Below, piece after piece: positions 7,004 through 7,986 of a stretch of DNA of 7,986 bases. Each line of letters starts with the position of its first letter. Positions within the stretch are counted from its first letter, which is position 1. The stretch lies in NCBI GenBank assembly GCA_910587755.1, contig CAJUNZ010000110.1, positions 1 through 7,986 of the forward strand, given 5' to 3'. Under the pieces are notes generated by a model. That model was not told where the DNA came from and did not search any database. It saw only the letters and a program-made list of their open reading frames with translations. The position numbers and the translations under genes are program-made. The DNA is from an uncultured Acetatifactor sp. (GTDB lineage Bacteria > Bacillota > Clostridia > Lachnospirales > Lachnospiraceae).

Positions 7004-7654
7004 TCAACACAGAGTTTTCAGAACCTCCAGGCTTTTAAAATCCCGCCCCACAATCTGCTTCATATATCCCCCGCAGACCCTCTGAAGCTGGGAAAGAACC
7101 GTGTCCGTCACGTTGAAGGTATAAAGTTTCTCTATGGGACTGGCCGCTATGTACTCCAGGGTATAGACCGTGGACTCCTCCAGGGGCTCCCCCTGGGGCG
7201 GGCCGGGGAATTCCCCGTTCACCACCAGGGCCTTGCACTCAAAAATGCACCGCACCAGGGGATTGGGAAGCGCAGGAGCCCCCAGCGCCCGCAGGGACTG
7301 ATAGAGCAGCTTCAGCATCTGACTCTCATCGTTGTTTTCCCTGGTATAGTAATCTGCCACCTCGGCAAAATACATGCCATAGCAGGCTCCCACATAATCA
7401 TTCCGAAGGGCTTCAAAGTAATTCTGAATATCCGCCTCCGCAAGGGTGTAGGAATTCCTGCCCTCATAGAGCCTGAAACTGCCAAAGGAGAAAGGGCTGG
7501 CAGCCGCCGAAAGGCGACTGCCCGGTTTCCTGGCCCCCCTGGCAAAAGCAGATATTTTTCCCCTCTCCCTGGTCAAAAGACTGATATGTCTGTCATATTC
7601 TCCCACCGGAGACTGTTTCAGCACAATTCCCGTCATCCATATATATTCCCGCAT
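7004..7654 (-). CDS. recO: DNA repair protein RecO
   Basis: RecO anneals single strands and, with RecR, loads RecA onto SSB-coated DNA in the RecF repair pathway; it acts at the nucleoid. The 216-residue product has the N-terminal OB-fold region typical of RecO (about 1-78), with MTGIVLKQSPVGEYDRHISL (7-26), TRERGKISAFARGARKPGSR (28-47) and FGSFRLYEG (57-65). A helical C-terminal domain follows, including SPIEKLYTF (172-180) and FKSLEVL (206-212). The two CxxC pairs that form a zinc finger in many Firmicute RecO proteins are absent; the region is shortened to ECKALVVNGEFPGPPQG (139-155). The ATG at 7654 has GGCGGAG (7664..7670) nine bases upstream, and MREY is a usual RecO N-terminus. The frame opens earlier, with a GTG at 7711 that would add 19 residues. 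RecO next to glycyl-tRNA synthetase is a common Firmicute arrangement. Confidence 0.93.
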   Translation of the reverse strand: MREYIWMTGIVLKQSPVGEYDRHISLLTRERGKISAFARGARKPGSRLSAAASPFSFGSFRLYEGRNSYTLAEADIQNYFEALRNDYVGACYGMYFAEVADYYTRENNDESQMLKLLYQSLRALGAPALPNPLVRCIFECKALVVNGEFPGPPQGEPLEESTVYTLEYIAASPIEKLYTFNVTDTVLSQLQRVCGGYMKQIVGRDFKSLEVLKTLC

Positions 7655-7663
7655 GGTCGATTT

Positions 7664-7670
7664 CTCCGCC
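7664..7670 (-). promoter_or_regulatory. Ribosome binding site of recO
   Basis: GGCGGAG on the minus strand, nine bases before the ATG at 7654. It supports this start over the in-frame GTG at 7711. Confidence 0.5.
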
Positions 7671-7707
7671 CCCGTGATCTGCCCATTCTGCCAGCACCAG
7701 TACCGAT

Positions 7708-7937
7708 TCACGTCATCCCGCCCATTGACGGCCTATCCATCCCCCTGTCACTGTCTGACATATGCTTCCTCATTCCAGAGGTGTCAGCCACGCCCTTCAT
7801 GGTTCCGGAAATGTCATCCCCGTTTTTTATCATTCCAGAGGCGCCATCCCTGCTTTTTAATATTCCAGAGCTGCCGTCACACGATGCTTCACTCATCATA
7901 TGAGAGTATATGCTGGAGCGGAAGGACAGATAGTCCT
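7708..7937 (-). CDS. Possible small repetitive ORF, 5' end open at the native sequence edge (doubtful)
   Basis: A minus-strand frame that stays open from the last native base to a TGA at 7708..7710. With the ATG at 7899 it gives 63 residues; read to the edge it adds about a dozen more. The product is rich in Gly, Ser, Asp, Met and Lys and contains a 10-residue period of the form [hydrophobic]-K-x-x-[A/D]-[D/G]-x-S-G-[I/M/T], made by the 30-base DNA repeats at 7771..7890. Lysine (AAA, AAG) and serine (TCT, TCC) codons vary silently between units, which is weak support for translation. The stop overlaps the GTG at 7711 of the recO frame as GTGA, an arrangement typical of coupled genes, although recO more likely starts at 7654. 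There is no clear ribosome binding site before 7899. I do not recognise it; it may be non-coding repeat DNA or the tail of a larger upstream gene. Confidence 0.3.
7771..7890. repeat. Four degenerate 30-base tandem units
   Basis: Units at 7771..7800, 7801..7830, 7831..7860 and 7861..7890 align without gaps. Each begins with a form of NATTCCAGAG on the plus strand and most have a CATCCC-like centre and a pyrimidine-rich third block. Units one and three agree at about 21 of 30 bases, units two and three at about 20. The preceding 30 bases (7741..7770) are only weakly similar. The array fills the region upstream of recO; between 7655 and 7937 I see only this and the doubtful ORF over it. Confidence 0.75.
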
Positions 7938-7986
7938 AGATCGGAAGAGCGTCGTGTAGGGAAAGAGTGTAGATCTCGGTGGTCGC
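7938..7986. other. Illumina TruSeq adapter sequence (assembly contaminant)
   Basis: The final 49 bases begin AGATCGGAAGAGCGTCGTGT and continue through GGGAAAGAGTGTAGATCTCG to the window end. This is the reverse complement of the TruSeq universal adapter, as read when sequencing runs past a short insert. It is not part of the organism, and the contig should be trimmed back to 7937. Confidence 0.98.

Noticed and set aside
7771..7890. CRISPR array
   Set aside because: The 30-base units are contiguous and degenerate, with no distinct spacers and no identical repeats.
6980..7903. A 307-codon plus-strand open frame
   Set aside because: It is antisense to recO and the 30-base repeats and shows no domain; a shadow.
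7905..7910. TATACT as a -10 element for recO
   Set aside because: No -35-like hexamer lies at 16-18 bases, and the upstream sequence is too close to the adapter junction to judge.

Overview
The window looks like a chromosomal fragment from a moderately high-GC Gram-positive anaerobe of the Clostridia, most likely family Lachnospiraceae. This is an inference from three things: the gene order (recO, then a short lipoprotein, then the one-chain dimeric-type glycyl-tRNA synthetase), the short RecO without a cysteine zinc knuckle, and the style of the protein sequences. All five confident genes lie on the minus strand, so transcription runs from right to left. The long plus-strand open frames are mirror shadows of these genes.

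In transcription order, 7654..7004 is recO (recombinational repair). A 107-base gap holds a promoter. 6884..6285 is a small secreted lipoprotein of unknown function. 6257..4869 is glycyl-tRNA synthetase, closely spaced behind the lipoprotein gene and ended by a hairpin with a perfect 24-base palindrome. A 182-base spacer with a partly repeated element follows. 4686..1645 is a 1013-residue protein with a degenerate J-domain-like N-terminus and a long TPR-type helical repeat body. A 176-base gap carries a strong extended -10 promoter and a structured leader. 1468..1 is an HscC-like Hsp70 chaperone whose C-terminal end is cut off by the left edge.

The left half is the most interesting part. A divergent Hsp70 sits beside a very large J-like/TPR protein whose HPD tripeptide is replaced by Thr-Asn-Pro. 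This resembles a dedicated specialised chaperone pair, in the way E. coli HscC works with its own J-proteins, rather than the housekeeping DnaK/DnaJ system. The client is unknown, and further members may lie beyond the left edge.

At the right end, 7771..7890 holds four degenerate 30-base tandem units. In one minus-strand frame they encode a 10-residue repeat, and that frame overlaps an upstream GTG codon of the recO frame. The last 49 bases (7938..7986) are not genomic: they are Illumina TruSeq adapter sequence, so native sequence stops at 7937.
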